From Roseiarcus sp963833955 (lineage in GTDB: Bacteria > Pseudomonadota > Alphaproteobacteria > Rhizobiales > Beijerinckiaceae), in contig CAWHZY010000015.1 in assembly GCA_963833955.1 (NCBI GenBank), positions 434,001-498,000 of the forward strand: 64,000 nucleotides of DNA. The letters run 5' to 3'. Position 1 is the first letter of the stretch, and every line of letters begins with the position of its first letter. The notes below the pieces were generated by a model, which was given only the letters and a program-made list of their open reading frames with translations, searched no databases and was not told the DNA's origin. Position numbers and translations under genes: made by a program. Shown piece by piece: positions 10,096-19,617 of the stretch.

Positions 10096-12762
10096 TCAGG
10101 CTTGCGGTTTGGAGGTCGTGTCAAGGCGCCTCTGGGCAACGAGCGCTCCGGCCAGGGCCGTCCAGCCAGTCTGATGAGAGGCTCCGAGACCCTCTCCGGT
10201 CTCGCCATGGAAGTATTCGTAGAAGAACAGGGAATCTCTCCATGCCGGATCGTTATGGAAGCGTGGGTTTCCTCCATGCGCCGGACGCCGGCCACTCTGG
10301 TCGACCAAAAACAGACTCAAAAGACGGCGCTCAAGCTCCGCGGCGACCTGATGTAGATTTGCCTTCTTGCCCGACCCGGTGGGCAGTTCGACCGTCAAAT
10401 CGTCACCGAAGAAGCTGTGGAGATGCCTCAGCGACTCGATCGCGAGGAAATTCAGGGGAAACCACACCGGTCCCCGCCAGTTGGAGTTGCCGCCGAAGAG
10501 GCCAGAACGCGACTCTCCTGGCTCGTAGTCGAGCCGGCAGAAGCGGCCGTCGAAATCGAGAACCAGGGGGTGTTCCAGGTGGTAGCGCGACAGCGATCTC
10601 AATCCATAAGGCGATAGAAATTCGCTCTCGTCGAGCATACGAGCCAGAATGCGCTGGAAGCGGGACTTCTCGACGAGCGAAATGAGACCAGGCCGGCCGC
10701 CGGACGGGAGATAATAGAGATAGTTCTTCGCTCCCAATTTATGCTCGATATACCAGCGCGCCCGTTCTCGAAACATGGGCAATCGCTCCCAGAGCGAGGG
10801 GTCGAGCCCTGCCGCGGCGAAGACTGGCAGAAGCCCCACCATCGAGCGCGCCCGCACCCTGATGGCGGAGCCGTCCCTGGTCCGCAGGCAGTCGTAGAAG
10901 AACCCATCCTGGTCGTCCCACAGGTTCTCCATGGCGGCGGCGATCAAGGCGAAGTGCTCAAAAAATTTGATCGCGACATCTTCGTAAACCGGGTTCCGAT
11001 TTGCCAGCAGCAGCGCCATCTCAAGCATGTTGAGGCAGTATTTCGCCATCCAGGCCGTGCCGTCCGACTGTTCTAGGACCTCGCCCGGCATGATCACCGA
11101 GCGGTCGAACGGGCCAATGTTGTCGAGCCCCAGAAAACCGCCTTCGAAAATATTGTCGCCCCGCGCGTCCTCGCGGTTGACCCACCAGGTGAAGTTGATC
11201 AACAGCTTGTTGAAAACGCGCGCCAGAAAATCGAAATCCGTCGCGCCGTCGATGCGGAACACCGCCAGCGCGGCCCAGGCCTGAACGGGCGGATTCACAT
11301 CGCTGAAGTTCCATTCGTAGGCGGGCAACTGGCCCTTCGGATTCATGTACCATTCGCGCGCCAGCAGCAGCAGCTGGTTCTTCGCCATCCCCGAGTCGGT
11401 ATGGGCGAGAACGACGCTGTGAAATGCGAGGTCCCACGAAGCGTACCAAGGATACTCCCACTTGTCGGGCATCGCGACGATGTGGTGGTTGCTGAGATGG
11501 CGCCATCCCGAGTTGCGGCCTGATTTCCGTTGCTCAGGAGGGCGCGCCTTGTCGCCCTCGAGCCACCGGGGAACATCATAGTGATAGAATTGCAGGCTCC
11601 AGCTCATTCCGGCAAAGGCCTGCCGCATCACCATCGCTTCTTCGTCGGTCGCCGCTTGGGGACGTAGTGCGGCGTAATATTCGTCGGCTTCGCGCCTCCG
11701 GTCGGCCTGCGTTCGGGTGAAGGCGTCGCCGAGATCCATCATTCTGCCCGGCGCATCGCGCGTGAGCCGCAGCCTGAGCTCGGCGGTCTCTCCGGCCCCG
11801 ACCGTGACGCGATGCCAGCAGGCCATTTTCGTCCCGCGTCGTTCAGGATTGACCGTCGCCGCGCCATTGACGATGTGGTCGTTGATTCCATCCTTGGGGT
11901 AGGGCGTCGCCGCGTCGCCGCCAAAGACTTTCGGGAAGTTGGTTTCGTTGTCGCAAAACAAAAGCGACGGCGGCTGTCCCGTGGGATCGGGGCCGACGGC
12001 GAGCTTCCACGCGCCGAGCTTCTCGTCCTCAGCGATGACCGCCGAGCCGGTCTCGCTGGACGCGTCGCGGATAACAGGTTTGGGGACGCCGTCCTCCCAT
12101 GACCAGCGATTGCGGAACCAGAGCGTCGGCAGGATATGGAGCTCGGCCGGCTCCGGCCCGGCGTTGCGCGCGGTGATGCGAATCAAGACGTCATCGGGCG
12201 CCGCCTTGGCGTAGTCCGCCGTGATTTGCCAGTATCGATTGTCGTCGAAAACGCCGGTGTCGAGGAGTTCGAATTCCGGCTCGTCGCGCGTGCGCTTGGC
12301 GTTCTGCCGCCGCAGCCGCTCATACGGGAACTCGGCTTGGGGATAGTGATAACGCCAGCGCAGCCAGGAATAGGTCGGCGTCGCGTCGAGAGACCACCAG
12401 TATTCCTTCGCGTCTTCGCCGTGATTGCCCTCCGGCCCGCTAAGGCCGAAGATTCGCTCCTTGAGAACCGGGTCGCGCCCGTTCCAAAACGAGAGAGCAA
12501 AACAGAGGCGCTGCTCGCGGTCGCAGAGGCCGGCCAGGCCGTCCTCGCTCCAGCGGTAGGCGCGCGAGTGGGCGTGGTCGAAGGGAAAGTAGCGCCAGGC
12601 GTCGCCGTCGGCGCTGTAGTCCTCGCGCACCGTGCCCCAAGCCCGATCGGCGACGTATGGACCGATGCGCTTCCAGTCGCCCCCGGCGGCGGCTGCCGAT
12701 CCCTCCGCGAGCCGCGCGTGCTCAGCGGAAAGGACCCCTTTTTGTTGTTCGCCCCCGCTCAT
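10096..12762 (-). CDS. Large glucosidase, GH63/MGH1-like
   Basis: An 888-residue cytoplasmic protein (no signal peptide) of the bacterial 'glucosidase' family related to GH63 / mannosylglycerate hydrolase. An N-terminal beta-rich domain (GPYVADRAWGTVREDY..., FPFDHAHSRAYRW...) is followed by a long (alpha/alpha)6 catalytic domain (WEYPWYASWDLAFHS, about residues 430-450; GRFCRLDYEPGES and NWRGPVWFPLN near 770-800). Acidic catalytic residues cannot be assigned with certainty by eye. It is downstream of gnd and the glucokinase on the same strand, suggesting that it frees glucose from an alpha-glucoside (reserve or compatible solute) for phosphorylation and pentose-phosphate oxidation. The substrate is inferred. 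Confidence 0.85.
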   Translation of the reverse strand: MSGGEQQKGVLSAEHARLAEGSAAAAGGDWKRIGPYVADRAWGTVREDYSADGDAWRYFPFDHAHSRAYRWSEDGLAGLCDREQRLCFALSFWNGRDPVLKERIFGLSGPEGNHGEDAKEYWWSLDATPTYSWLRWRYHYPQAEFPYERLRRQNAKRTRDEPEFELLDTGVFDDNRYWQITADYAKAAPDDVLIRITARNAGPEPAELHILPTLWFRNRWSWEDGVPKPVIRDASSETGSAVIAEDEKLGAWKLAVGPDPTGQPPSLLFCDNETNFPKVFGGDAATPYPKDGINDHIVNGAATVNPERRGTKMACWHRVTVGAGETAELRLRLTRDAPGRMMDLGDAFTRTQADRRREADEYYAALRPQAATDEEAMVMRQAFAGMSWSLQFYHYDVPRWLEGDKARPPEQRKSGRNSGWRHLSNHHIVAMPDKWEYPWYASWDLAFHSVVLAHTDSGMAKNQLLLLAREWYMNPKGQLPAYEWNFSDVNPPVQAWAALAVFRIDGATDFDFLARVFNKLLINFTWWVNREDARGDNIFEGGFLGLDNIGPFDRSVIMPGEVLEQSDGTAWMAKYCLNMLEMALLLANRNPVYEDVAIKFFEHFALIAAAMENLWDDQDGFFYDCLRTRDGSAIRVRARSMVGLLPVFAAAGLDPSLWERLPMFRERARWYIEHKLGAKNYLYYLPSGGRPGLISLVEKSRFQRILARMLDESEFLSPYGLRSLSRYHLEHPLVLDFDGRFCRLDYEPGESRSGLFGGNSNWRGPVWFPLNFLAIESLRHLHSFFGDDLTVELPTGSGKKANLHQVAAELERRLLSLFLVDQSGRRPAHGGNPRFHNDPAWRDSLFFYEYFHGETGEGLGASHQTGWTALAGALVAQRRLDTTSKPQA

Positions 12763-12858
12763 GCTCCGCGCATCCTAGCATCGGTTTCCAGTCTGGATGC
12801 AAGGGGCCCAGACGGCGTTCGCCGAGGCCGGAGGCGCGGCCCCCGACGATCGTTCTGG

Positions 12859-13878
12859 CTATTTGCCGATCGGCTTTTCGAGGTGACCGCCGAACTGGAA
12901 GCGCATCGCCGAGAGCAGCTTGTTCTGGTAGTCGGCGTCGCCGCGCGAGAAGAACCGCTCGTAGAGGGCCGTGCTCAGCACGGGCACCGGCACCCCCTCG
13001 TCGATCGCCGCCTTGATAGTCCACCGGCCTTCTCCAGAATCGGACACACGTCCGGAGAACTTCGCCAGCGCAGGATCCTCGGCCAGCGCCGTGGCCGTCA
13101 AATCGAGCAGCCAGGAGGCGATCACGCTGCCGCGCCGCCACACCTCGGCGACGTCCGGGAGATTGATGTCGTATTTGTAATGGTCCGGATTCTGGAGCGG
13201 CGTCGTCTCCGCGTCGACTGCATGCGTCTTCATGCCGACATTCGCGGCGCGCAGGATGTCCAGCCCCTCCGCATAGGCGGCCATGATGCCGTATTCTATA
13301 CCGTTATGAACCATCTTGACGAAATGTCCGGCCCCGTTCGGCCCGCAGTGGAGATAGCCGAGCTCGGCCGTCGTCGGCTCGCCCTTGCGGCCTTGGGTTC
13401 GCGAAATGGAGCCTGAGCCTGGCGCGAGCGTCTTGAAGATCGGATCGAGGCGCTTCACCTCGTGGTCGGGGCCGCCGATCATCATGCAATAGCCGCGCTC
13501 AAGCCCCCAGACGCCGCCGCTGGTGCCGACGTCGATATAATTGAGGCCTTTCGACATGAGCTCATGGGCGCGGCGGATATCGTCGACATAGTAGGAATTG
13601 CCGCCGTCAATGATCGTGTCCCCAGCCTCGAGCGCCGGCAATAGCTCGGCGATGGTCTGGTCGACGACCGCGGCGGGGACCATGAGCCAAACTGCGCGCG
13701 GCTTCTCCAGCTTCTTGACCAGGTCGGCAAGCGAGGAGCTCCCGAGCGCCTTTTCGTCGACCAATTCCTCGACGGCCTTGGGAGACATATCGAAGACCAC
13801 ACATTCATGGCCGTTTGTAAGGAGCCTTCGGACCATGTTGGCGCCCATCCGTCCGAGTCCGACCATTCCAAGCTGCAT
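12859..13878 (-). CDS. gnd: 6-phosphogluconate dehydrogenase, decarboxylating (short type)
   Basis: Oxidatively decarboxylates 6-phosphogluconate to ribulose 5-phosphate. At 339 residues it belongs to the short (YqeC/GndA-like) group that usually prefers NAD. The Rossmann motif GLGRMGANM is at residues 7-15, DGGNSYYVDD near 92-101, the substrate loop DVGTSGGVWGLERG near 117-130 and the catalytic Lys/Asn segment GHFVKMVHNGIEYG near 180-193. It lies 37 bases downstream of the glucokinase gene and 96 bases upstream of the glucosidase on the same strand, consistent with one operon. Confidence 0.95.
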   Translation of the reverse strand: MQLGMVGLGRMGANMVRRLLTNGHECVVFDMSPKAVEELVDEKALGSSSLADLVKKLEKPRAVWLMVPAAVVDQTIAELLPALEAGDTIIDGGNSYYVDDIRRAHELMSKGLNYIDVGTSGGVWGLERGYCMMIGGPDHEVKRLDPIFKTLAPGSGSISRTQGRKGEPTTAELGYLHCGPNGAGHFVKMVHNGIEYGIMAAYAEGLDILRAANVGMKTHAVDAETTPLQNPDHYKYDINLPDVAEVWRRGSVIASWLLDLTATALAEDPALAKFSGRVSDSGEGRWTIKAAIDEGVPVPVLSTALYERFFSRGDADYQNKLLSAMRFQFGGHLEKPIGK

Positions 13879-13915
13879 GTGCGTTTCCTTCAGACGAGTG
13901 AGTGGTCCAATCGCG

Positions 13916-14647
13916 CTAGGATTGCTTTGACCTTACCTTTGCGCGCGACTTCGAAGCAACCGCAGGACCCAGTAGGACCGACGGCAATGCGGAGTTCGGG
14001 GCCTCCTCCCACATCAGAAATCCGCCCCTGAACGCATTCGCGTTGTCCCCCAGCCTGCACCCTGGCGGGAGCTCATGGAGTATCTTAGCGTTGCCGCCGC
14101 CGAGCACGATATCGTCAGGTTCGAGCGCGGCGACCAGTCTGTCAACGACATCGAAAACATGCTTCCGCCATCTCTTCTTGCCAAGCCGGTCGAGCCCCCG
14201 GGCGCCGACATAGTCCTCATAAGTGGCTTTCTTGTACGGCAGATGACCGAGTTCCATCGGCTCCACGAGTCCGTTGACGATCAGTGTCGAGCCGAGCCCT
14301 GTTCCGAGTCCGAGGAACAACATCTTGCCTTTCTTGTAGCTGCCGAGCGCCTGCATCGCTGCGTCGTTGAGGACCCTGGTTGGCCGCCCGAACCCGGTCT
14401 TAAAGTCGAACCCCATCCATCCCGGGCCCAGATTCTTCGGATCGGCAACCGGCCGATCATGCAGAACCGGGCCGGGATAGCCAATCGACACAACGTCGTA
14501 ACTCCATCCGTCGGCGAGTTTTCGGACTCCAGAAACCATCTGCTGTGCCGTCATCTTTGGCCCGGATGCGAACTCCCGTTTGTCGCTCTGCCCGGTCGAA
14601 AGGATTTTGACGTGGGTGCCGCCCACGTCGATAACCAACACGTCCAT
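13916..14647 (-). CDS. ppgK: ROK-family glucokinase, probably polyphosphate glucokinase
   Basis: Phosphorylates glucose to glucose 6-phosphate using polyphosphate and/or ATP. The protein (243 residues from the start chosen) opens with the phosphate-binding DVGGTHVKI (residues 6-14) and has LGLGTGLGSTL near 130, ELGHLPY near 147 and the AALEPDDIVLGGGNA segment characteristic of ROK kinases related to PpgK. I start at the ATG at 14647 because MDVLVIDVGGTH is the natural N-terminus; an upstream in-frame ATG at 14698 would add 17 non-homologous residues. It is the first gene of the ppgK-gnd-glucosidase group. Confidence 0.88.
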   Translation of the reverse strand: MDVLVIDVGGTHVKILSTGQSDKREFASGPKMTAQQMVSGVRKLADGWSYDVVSIGYPGPVLHDRPVADPKNLGPGWMGFDFKTGFGRPTRVLNDAAMQALGSYKKGKMLFLGLGTGLGSTLIVNGLVEPMELGHLPYKKATYEDYVGARGLDRLGKKRWRKHVFDVVDRLVAALEPDDIVLGGGNAKILHELPPGCRLGDNANAFRGGFLMWEEAPNSALPSVLLGPAVASKSRAKVRSKQS

Positions 14648-14862
14648 GAAAATGCCCCATCGTCGCGGCGCCTGTCGTTTCGAGCACGGCGTTCGCAAGG
14701 GAACATGCCTTAGGTCAACGCGTTGCGCTAGCCCCGCGCCGCATAGGGCGCTGCGTTGAGCGGCTCATGCGGCCACTTAATTTGGTTGGATTGCCGGAGC
14801 CGGAATGAGCGCGAATCGCAACCATTTTCGCAGGGGATTTCGGCACTAACTCATTAAGTTGT

Positions 14863-14939
14863 TGGTCGGAGTGAGAGGATTCGAACCTCCGACCCCATCG
14901 TCCCGAACGATGTGCGCTACCAGGCTGCGCTACACTCCG
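14863..14939 (-). tRNA. tRNA-Pro (anticodon CGG)
   Basis: A 77-nt cloverleaf on the minus strand: acceptor stem CGGAGTG/CACTCCG, D-loop AGCGCAGCCTGGTAGCGC, anticodon loop TTCGGGA (anticodon CGG), T-loop GGTTCGAATCC and encoded 3' CCA. No integrase or repeated tRNA 3' end was seen nearby, so it is not visibly an integration site. Confidence 0.96.
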
Positions 14940-15081
14940 ATACCGCGGGCTTATTCAGAGCCAGCAACGGGGCTTATACGGGCGTGTGCCATGCGGCGCA
15001 AGCGTTGCTTTGCGGGCCGCGTTCCGCCTTGTGCGACAGGTCAATTGCGATAAATTTGGGTGGCCTGCGACCGGGGTTGGA

Positions 15082-15156
15082 ATGGCGAAGATTTTAATAG
15101 TCGACGACGAACCGTTGATTACCGCGATGCTGGAGGATTGGCTGTCAGAACTAGGA
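15082..15156 (+). pseudogene. Response regulator receiver domain, truncated after about 24 codons
   Basis: The reading MAKILIVDDEPLITAMLEDW is the beta1-alpha1 start of a CheY-like receiver, with the acidic pair DD at residues 8-9. Homology stops at about 15156, where an IS1182-like remnant starts; the phosphorylation Asp and the rest of the domain are missing. It is a 5' fragment left by an insertion; the 3' part is not found on the other side of the IS cluster. Confidence 0.75.
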
Positions 15157-15207
15157 GCGTGTCCGAGTAGTGGTGGCATTTTCGGGACGAATCTGATTCC
15201 GTTTGAG

Positions 15208-15833
15208 GCCTGAGCAGACATTTTCGTCCTTGGACAATTGATCAGACACGACTGTTGCCGGCGGCGGTCGTCGATTATGTGCCTTGGGACCATCTGGCGC
15301 AGTTCGTCGTCGCTTTGGCGCGCGAGCACCTGGATCTGTCGGAGATCGTGGCGAGCTACAAAAGCGGGCTTGGTCAGCCGCCATTCGATCCGCGCAGATG
15401 ACGGCCCTGCTGCTCTATGCCTATTGCTCGGGTCTTTGTTCCTCGCGGAGGATCGCGAAGGCCTGCGCCGAGCGGGTCGATTTCATGATGATCGTCGCGC
15501 ACGACGCGCCAGATTTTCGCACGATCGCCGACTTCAGGAAGCGTCATCTGCCGGCGCTGGGAGGCTGTTTTTGCAGGTGCTGAAGCTGGCGGAAAAAGTC
15601 GGGCTGGCGAAGCTGGGGCATGTCGCGCTCGACGGCGCGAAGATCAAGGCGAACGCCTCCAAACACAAGCCGATGAGCTACGAACGCATGAAGAGGCGCG
15701 AGACCGAGCTTCGCGCGGAAGTGGATCGCTGGCTTGAAGCTGCGCAAGCAGCCGACGCGCAAGAGGACAAACTCCACGGCGCAAGCCGTCGCGGCGACGA
15801 AATGCCCGGCTGGATCGCCGACAAGCAGAAGCG
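15208..15833 (+). pseudogene. IS1182-like transposase remnant
   Basis: Readings in three frames join into the N-terminal half of an IS1182/DUF772-type DDE transposase: LSRHFRPWTIDQTRLLPAAV, then MTALLLYAYCSGLCSSRRIA, then HVALDGAKIKANASKHK (with the first catalytic Asp) and WIADKQKRL. There are frameshifts near 15400 and 15575, and the protein ends abruptly at a palindromic repeat, so the C-terminal half is lost. Confidence 0.8.
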
Positions 15834-15889
15834 CTTATACCAATTCTATTTGAGCGCAACTCATCGCGCTCAAATAGAATTGGTATAAG
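15834..15889. repeat. 24-bp perfect palindromic repeat
   Basis: Arm 15834-15857 (starts CTTATACCAATTCTATTTG) is exactly complementary to 15866-15889, with an 8-base loop AACTCATC. A closely related copy lies at 22437-22477. It sits exactly where the IS1182-like remnant is truncated. Confidence 0.85.
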
Positions 15890-16017
15890 TCCAATATTTA
15901 AAATGTGATTTATAAGTAAGCGGCGCTTTGATCGCACCTTCAAGTGCGTTGGCGAGTGGGCGATTGTCTGACGTCGTTTGAGTCGGAAGCGGGTTAGACA
16001 CGTGCCGGACACTGAGC

Positions 16018-16179
16018 TTTTTATATTGGAAGCGTCTTGAGGAAGGGGCGTTTCGCTGGCCGCCGATCAGCGACGGCGTCATGCGGCTGTCGGCGTCGCA
16101 ATTGGCTGCGCTCGTCGACGGGCTGGATTGGTCGCGCCTTCACGCGCGCGACATTCTGGCGCCGGAGACGGCGTCGTGA
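16018..16179 (+). pseudogene. IS66 TnpB, C-terminal fragment
   Basis: The frame ending at 16179 reads LYWKRLEEGAFRWP, then QLAALVDGLDWSRLH, the conserved C-terminus of IS66 ORF2 (TnpB). Homology begins at about 16018 with no start codon. It lies 62 bases before tnpC, the normal spacing in IS66 elements. Confidence 0.8.
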
Positions 16180-16241
16180 AGCTTGTGCGAAGCGGCTGAT
16201 TTCTCTCCACAAGCACGAGCAAATCTGATTCTCTTTCAGGT

Positions 16242-17825
16242 GTGAGCGCCGCCGCGAATCAGCCCCCGCCCGACATCGACGCGCTTGAGGCGCGGCTGGC
16301 TGCGGCGCTCGCGGAGCGGGACGCCGCGATCATCGAGCGCGACGCGGCGCTCAGGCAGAAGGATCGTCTCGCGCATCTTCTGCGCCAGCTCCAGCGAATG
16401 CAGTTCGGGCGCAAGTCCGAGAAGCTCGATCCGGGCCAGTTCGCTTTGGCGCTGGAGGACGTCGAGCAGGCGGTCGCCGCCAGCGAGGCGGCCGACGACA
16501 AGCAGAACAAGGCCGCCGCGGCGGCGCGGGCCGAAAAGCGCCGGGCGAATCGCGGCGCGCTGCCGGCCCATCTTCCGCGCGTTCACGTCACGATCGAGCC
16601 CGAGGACCGGAACTGCCCATGCTGCCGATCGCCGATGCATGCGATCGGGGCCGACGTCTCGGAGCGGCTAGATGTGGTCCCGGCGCAGTTCCGGGTGCTG
16701 GTGACGCACCGACCCAAATATGCGTGCCGCGCCTGCGAGGAGGCCGTGGTTCAGGCGCCGGCGCCCGAGCGGCTGATCAAGGGCGGCCTGCCGACCGAGG
16801 CGATGGTCGCCTCCGTGCTGGTGTCCAAATATGCTTGGCATCTGCCGCTCTATCGTCAGGCCCAGATGCTGGCCGCCCAGGGCCTCGACATCAAGCGCTC
16901 GACGCTGGCGTTCTGGGTCGGCTACGCGGCCGCAGAACTCAGGCCGGTCTACGACCGCCTTCGCGAACTCATCCTGACCTCGGCCAAGATCGCGGTCGAC
17001 GAGACGAAGGCCCCGGTGCTCGATCCGGGCCGAGGCCGCGTCAAGGAGGGCTACTTCTGGGCGGTCGCCCGCGACGATCGGCCATGGGGCGGCGCGGACC
17101 CTCCGGCCATCGCCTTCGCCTATGCACCCGGCCGTGGGGCGATCCACGGCCTGAAGCTGCTCGACAATTATGCGGGCGTTGTTCAGTGCGACGGTTACGC
17201 CGCCTACAAGACGATCGCCGCCAAGGCGCCCGATGGCCGGATCACGCTCGCCTTCTGCTGGTCGCATCTGCGACGCCGCTTCTTCGACCGCGCCAAGGGT
17301 GAAGCGCCGATCGCCCGCGAGGCGCTGGAGCGGATCGCCGAGCTCTATGCGATCGAGAAGACGATCCGCGGCATGGGCGCCGACGAGCGTCGCCGCGCGC
17401 GCCAGGAGCAGAGCAAGCCGCTCGTCATGGCGTTCAGGCCGTGGCTCGAGCATGAGTTGGCGCGCGTCTCCGGCAAGTCTGGAATCGCCGAGGACCTGCG
17501 CTATCGCTTGAACCATTGGGAAGGGCTCGTCCGCTTCCTCGACGACGGACGCATCGAACTCGACACCAATATCGTCGAGCGCGGCATCCGACCGATCGTT
17601 CTCAATCGCAAGAACGCGCTCTTCGCCGGCTCGGACGATGGCGCAGAAAACTGGGCCTGCATCGCTTCGCTGATTGAAACTTGCAAGCTCAACGATGTCG
17701 AGCCGCAAGCCTATATCGCCGACGTCCTCAACAGGCTCGTCAATCTCTGGCCCGCTGCGCGCCTCGACGAACTTATGCCGTGGGCATGCACCAAAGCCAA
17801 AGCCCCCGATCAACTCGCTGCCTGA
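16242..17825 (+). CDS. tnpC: IS66 transposase TnpC
   Basis: A full-length 527-residue IS66 transposase with a GTG start. Order: N-terminal coiled coil (about 10-60, ALEARLAAALAERD), leucine-zipper/QFGRKSEKL segment, zinc-finger region CPCCRSPM and YACRACEE (about 125-170), and the DDE domain with AVDETKAPVLDPG (about 245-260), QCDGYAAY (about 312) and IELDTNIVERGIRP (about 440-455) carrying the acidic triad. Coding capacity is intact although the element has lost its other genes. Confidence 0.95.
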   Translation: MSAAANQPPPDIDALEARLAAALAERDAAIIERDAALRQKDRLAHLLRQLQRMQFGRKSEKLDPGQFALALEDVEQAVAASEAADDKQNKAAAAARAEKRRANRGALPAHLPRVHVTIEPEDRNCPCCRSPMHAIGADVSERLDVVPAQFRVLVTHRPKYACRACEEAVVQAPAPERLIKGGLPTEAMVASVLVSKYAWHLPLYRQAQMLAAQGLDIKRSTLAFWVGYAAAELRPVYDRLRELILTSAKIAVDETKAPVLDPGRGRVKEGYFWAVARDDRPWGGADPPAIAFAYAPGRGAIHGLKLLDNYAGVVQCDGYAAYKTIAAKAPDGRITLAFCWSHLRRRFFDRAKGEAPIAREALERIAELYAIEKTIRGMGADERRRARQEQSKPLVMAFRPWLEHELARVSGKSGIAEDLRYRLNHWEGLVRFLDDGRIELDTNIVERGIRPIVLNRKNALFAGSDDGAENWACIASLIETCKLNDVEPQAYIADVLNRLVNLWPAARLDELMPWACTKAKAPDQLAA

Positions 17826-18002
17826 CCCTCGGCGCCTCAAACTCTCTCGTCAACTCCATAGCGCCGTGGGACGTAAGGGCCGCTTACGTTTATAAAACTG
17901 ATTTTACGCAACAGACGCGCGGCGGCTTTGTTGTAAGTCCGGAGAAAAGCCGCTGAAAGTGCGACAGTTTCGCCTTCGCACAAACGTCATGGAGCGATTC
18001 CA

Positions 18003-18281
18003 ATGACAAAGACCATCTTTGTGTCGACCGTTTTGGCTCTACTTTGCGCCGGTCCGATGACGGCAACCGCAGCGTTGTCACAAAACGCTGGCGTTCCCGC
18101 CGCACACGCGACGCGTGTCGCTCATCAGAACCTTGCCGATATGCGCGGCGCTGTTCCGCAGCGGCCGACTGTGTTCCCATCAGCACGGCCGCAACCCTAT
18201 CCGTACAACTTTCACGAAACGGACGGGCTGAGCCGAAACCCAAACGACTGCGCCGTTTGGGGTTGCATTGACAGCAACTAG
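18003..18281 (+). CDS. Small secreted protein with YPYN-HETDG C-terminal motif
   Basis: A 92-residue protein preceded by GGAG at suitable spacing. A clear signal peptide (residues 1-24, cleavage near TATA-A) leads to a short, otherwise featureless mature chain. The last 30 residues read YPYNFHETDGLSRNPNDCAV..WGC and closely match the end of the lipoprotein at 22568-22834, pattern YPYN-x-HETDGLSRNP-x-DC-x2-WGC-x-D. The two shared Cys could form a disulfide in the periplasm. I know no named family for this motif, so function is unknown. It lies just downstream of the IS66 right end. Confidence 0.75.
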   Translation: MTKTIFVSTVLALLCAGPMTATAALSQNAGVPAAHATRVAHQNLADMRGAVPQRPTVFPSARPQPYPYNFHETDGLSRNPNDCAVWGCIDSN

Positions 18282-18412
18282 GCGAGAGCTCAGCCGAGCG
18301 CCAATCGGCGCCTAGCTGAGGTTCGTCATTTGTAACCTTTGAGGCTGCCTCAAGAGAGCGGCCGACACGGTGAAGCGATGCGCTCGGCACGATCATCGGG
18401 AGCATAAGTCGG

Positions 18413-19507
18413 ATGAGTCCCAGGGACTATCGTGTGGGAACGTCCTATGCGATCGCGACCGCGCTCCTCATGTCGTTTCAAGCGCCGTTTTCCGCGCTCG
18501 CGGCCAGGACGCTTGGCTCCCTCGATTTCATGGCCCTCACGCAGCTCGCCCTCCTGTTTTCCATTCCCCTCCTGATTTTGCAGGCGGACAGCCGGCGCGA
18601 CTTCGCCGCGATCGTTTTCGGCATAAGACACTGGCCTAAGCTCGCCGTCATTTTCCTGGTCGGCGTGGCGGGATTGACGCTGTACGACGTCGGACTCAGC
18701 AGCACTCACCCGATCATCACGGCGGCCGTCTTGAATTTGACTCCATTTTGGGCGGCGCTGATTGCGTTCATTGTCTCAAAAAGATCAATCTCGGCGCCCC
18801 CGTTCGTGTTCTTCGCTTGTTTCCTTCTCGGGTTTTGTGGCGCAATGGCGATCGCCTGGAGCCAAATCGACGTCGACAGCAACATTCTGGGGCGCGACGT
18901 CATCGAGAGCTTCATTCACAGCAAATGGATTTACGCCCTGCCGACGCCGGCGTTCTTCGCCTTGAGCGGAACGCTGATCTACCAGTGGTTCGCGGACTTC
19001 GACGAGCCCGCCGTCATCGCGGCCAATTTTGTCGTGTCGTCTCTGGTCCTGATCCCGATTGCGGCTTTGACATCGGACTTTGGCCAGGCGTCGCACTTGA
19101 GCCAGCCGTCGACCATGGCGGTTCTGCTGTTGCTCGTGGGCACGTTGGCTGGATCGGCCGCGGGGCGGGTCTTTTATCAAATGGCGTTGACCGCGACGAA
19201 AAACGACAACGGTTACGTTACGATGTTCTTCCTGCTGATACCGGCGATCTCCGCGCTCACCTCTTTCATGCTGTCGCGTTGGATCCCAGGCCTGCAATTC
19301 GTTCCCAGCGCGATGTTTTTTGTCGGCACGGCGCTGGTGACGATCTCGCTCCTCATGCTGGGGTTAGGGTCCTGGCGGAAGAGCGAACACAGCAATTCGA
19401 TACCTGGCGCCACTCTCAAAGCAGATGACATCGAGCCTGCCTCTTCCGGCTGTCGGGGCCAGCGTCTCTATGACGATCGCCCTCCCGAGCGGCGCGGCGC
19501 TGCTTGA
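18413..19507 (+). CDS. EamA/DMT-family transporter
   Basis: A 364-residue integral membrane protein with about ten hydrophobic helices in two repeats, the drug/metabolite transporter layout (first repeat about 10-140, second about 165-320, the latter including LAGSAAGRVFYQMALTATK and LLIPAISALTSFML). DMT proteins export metabolites or drugs; the substrate cannot be told. The C-terminal 40 residues are polar and unlike the family and may be read-through of non-homologous sequence. It precedes a porin gene by 110 bases on the same strand. Confidence 0.85.
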   Translation: MSPRDYRVGTSYAIATALLMSFQAPFSALAARTLGSLDFMALTQLALLFSIPLLILQADSRRDFAAIVFGIRHWPKLAVIFLVGVAGLTLYDVGLSSTHPIITAAVLNLTPFWAALIAFIVSKRSISAPPFVFFACFLLGFCGAMAIAWSQIDVDSNILGRDVIESFIHSKWIYALPTPAFFALSGTLIYQWFADFDEPAVIAANFVVSSLVLIPIAALTSDFGQASHLSQPSTMAVLLLLVGTLAGSAAGRVFYQMALTATKNDNGYVTMFFLLIPAISALTSFMLSRWIPGLQFVPSAMFFVGTALVTISLLMLGLGSWRKSEHSNSIPGATLKADDIEPASSGCRGQRLYDDRPPERRGAA

Positions 19508-19617
19508 CGATCGCCCCAAGAGGGCGCCGCCTTCGCTCGCGGATTTGACTTATTGCTGGCGGCATTCGCATCGACGACTACAATACGCGCCATGTCGAAT
19601 TTCCGTCTTGGGCGCGA

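Larger units (their letters stand above)
16018..17888 (+). mobile_element. IS66-family element, left-truncated
   Basis: Contains the 3' end of tnpB, complete tnpC and a right end near 17874-17888 (GTAAGGGCCGCTTAC), which resembles the GTAAGCGG-type IS66 terminal repeat. The left end, tnpA and most of tnpB are missing, so it should not move by itself. Confidence 0.8.

Noticed and set aside
12136..13416. 426-codon frame opposite the glucosidase and gnd genes
   Set aside because: Antisense shadow of two well-recognised genes; no domain or codon bias.
14863..14939. tRNA-Pro as attachment site of the defence island
   Set aside because: The island is 19 kb away, no integrase is present and no duplicated tRNA end was seen.
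16668..17840. 390-codon frame opposite IS66 tnpC
   Set aside because: Shadow of the transposase; no recognisable domain.
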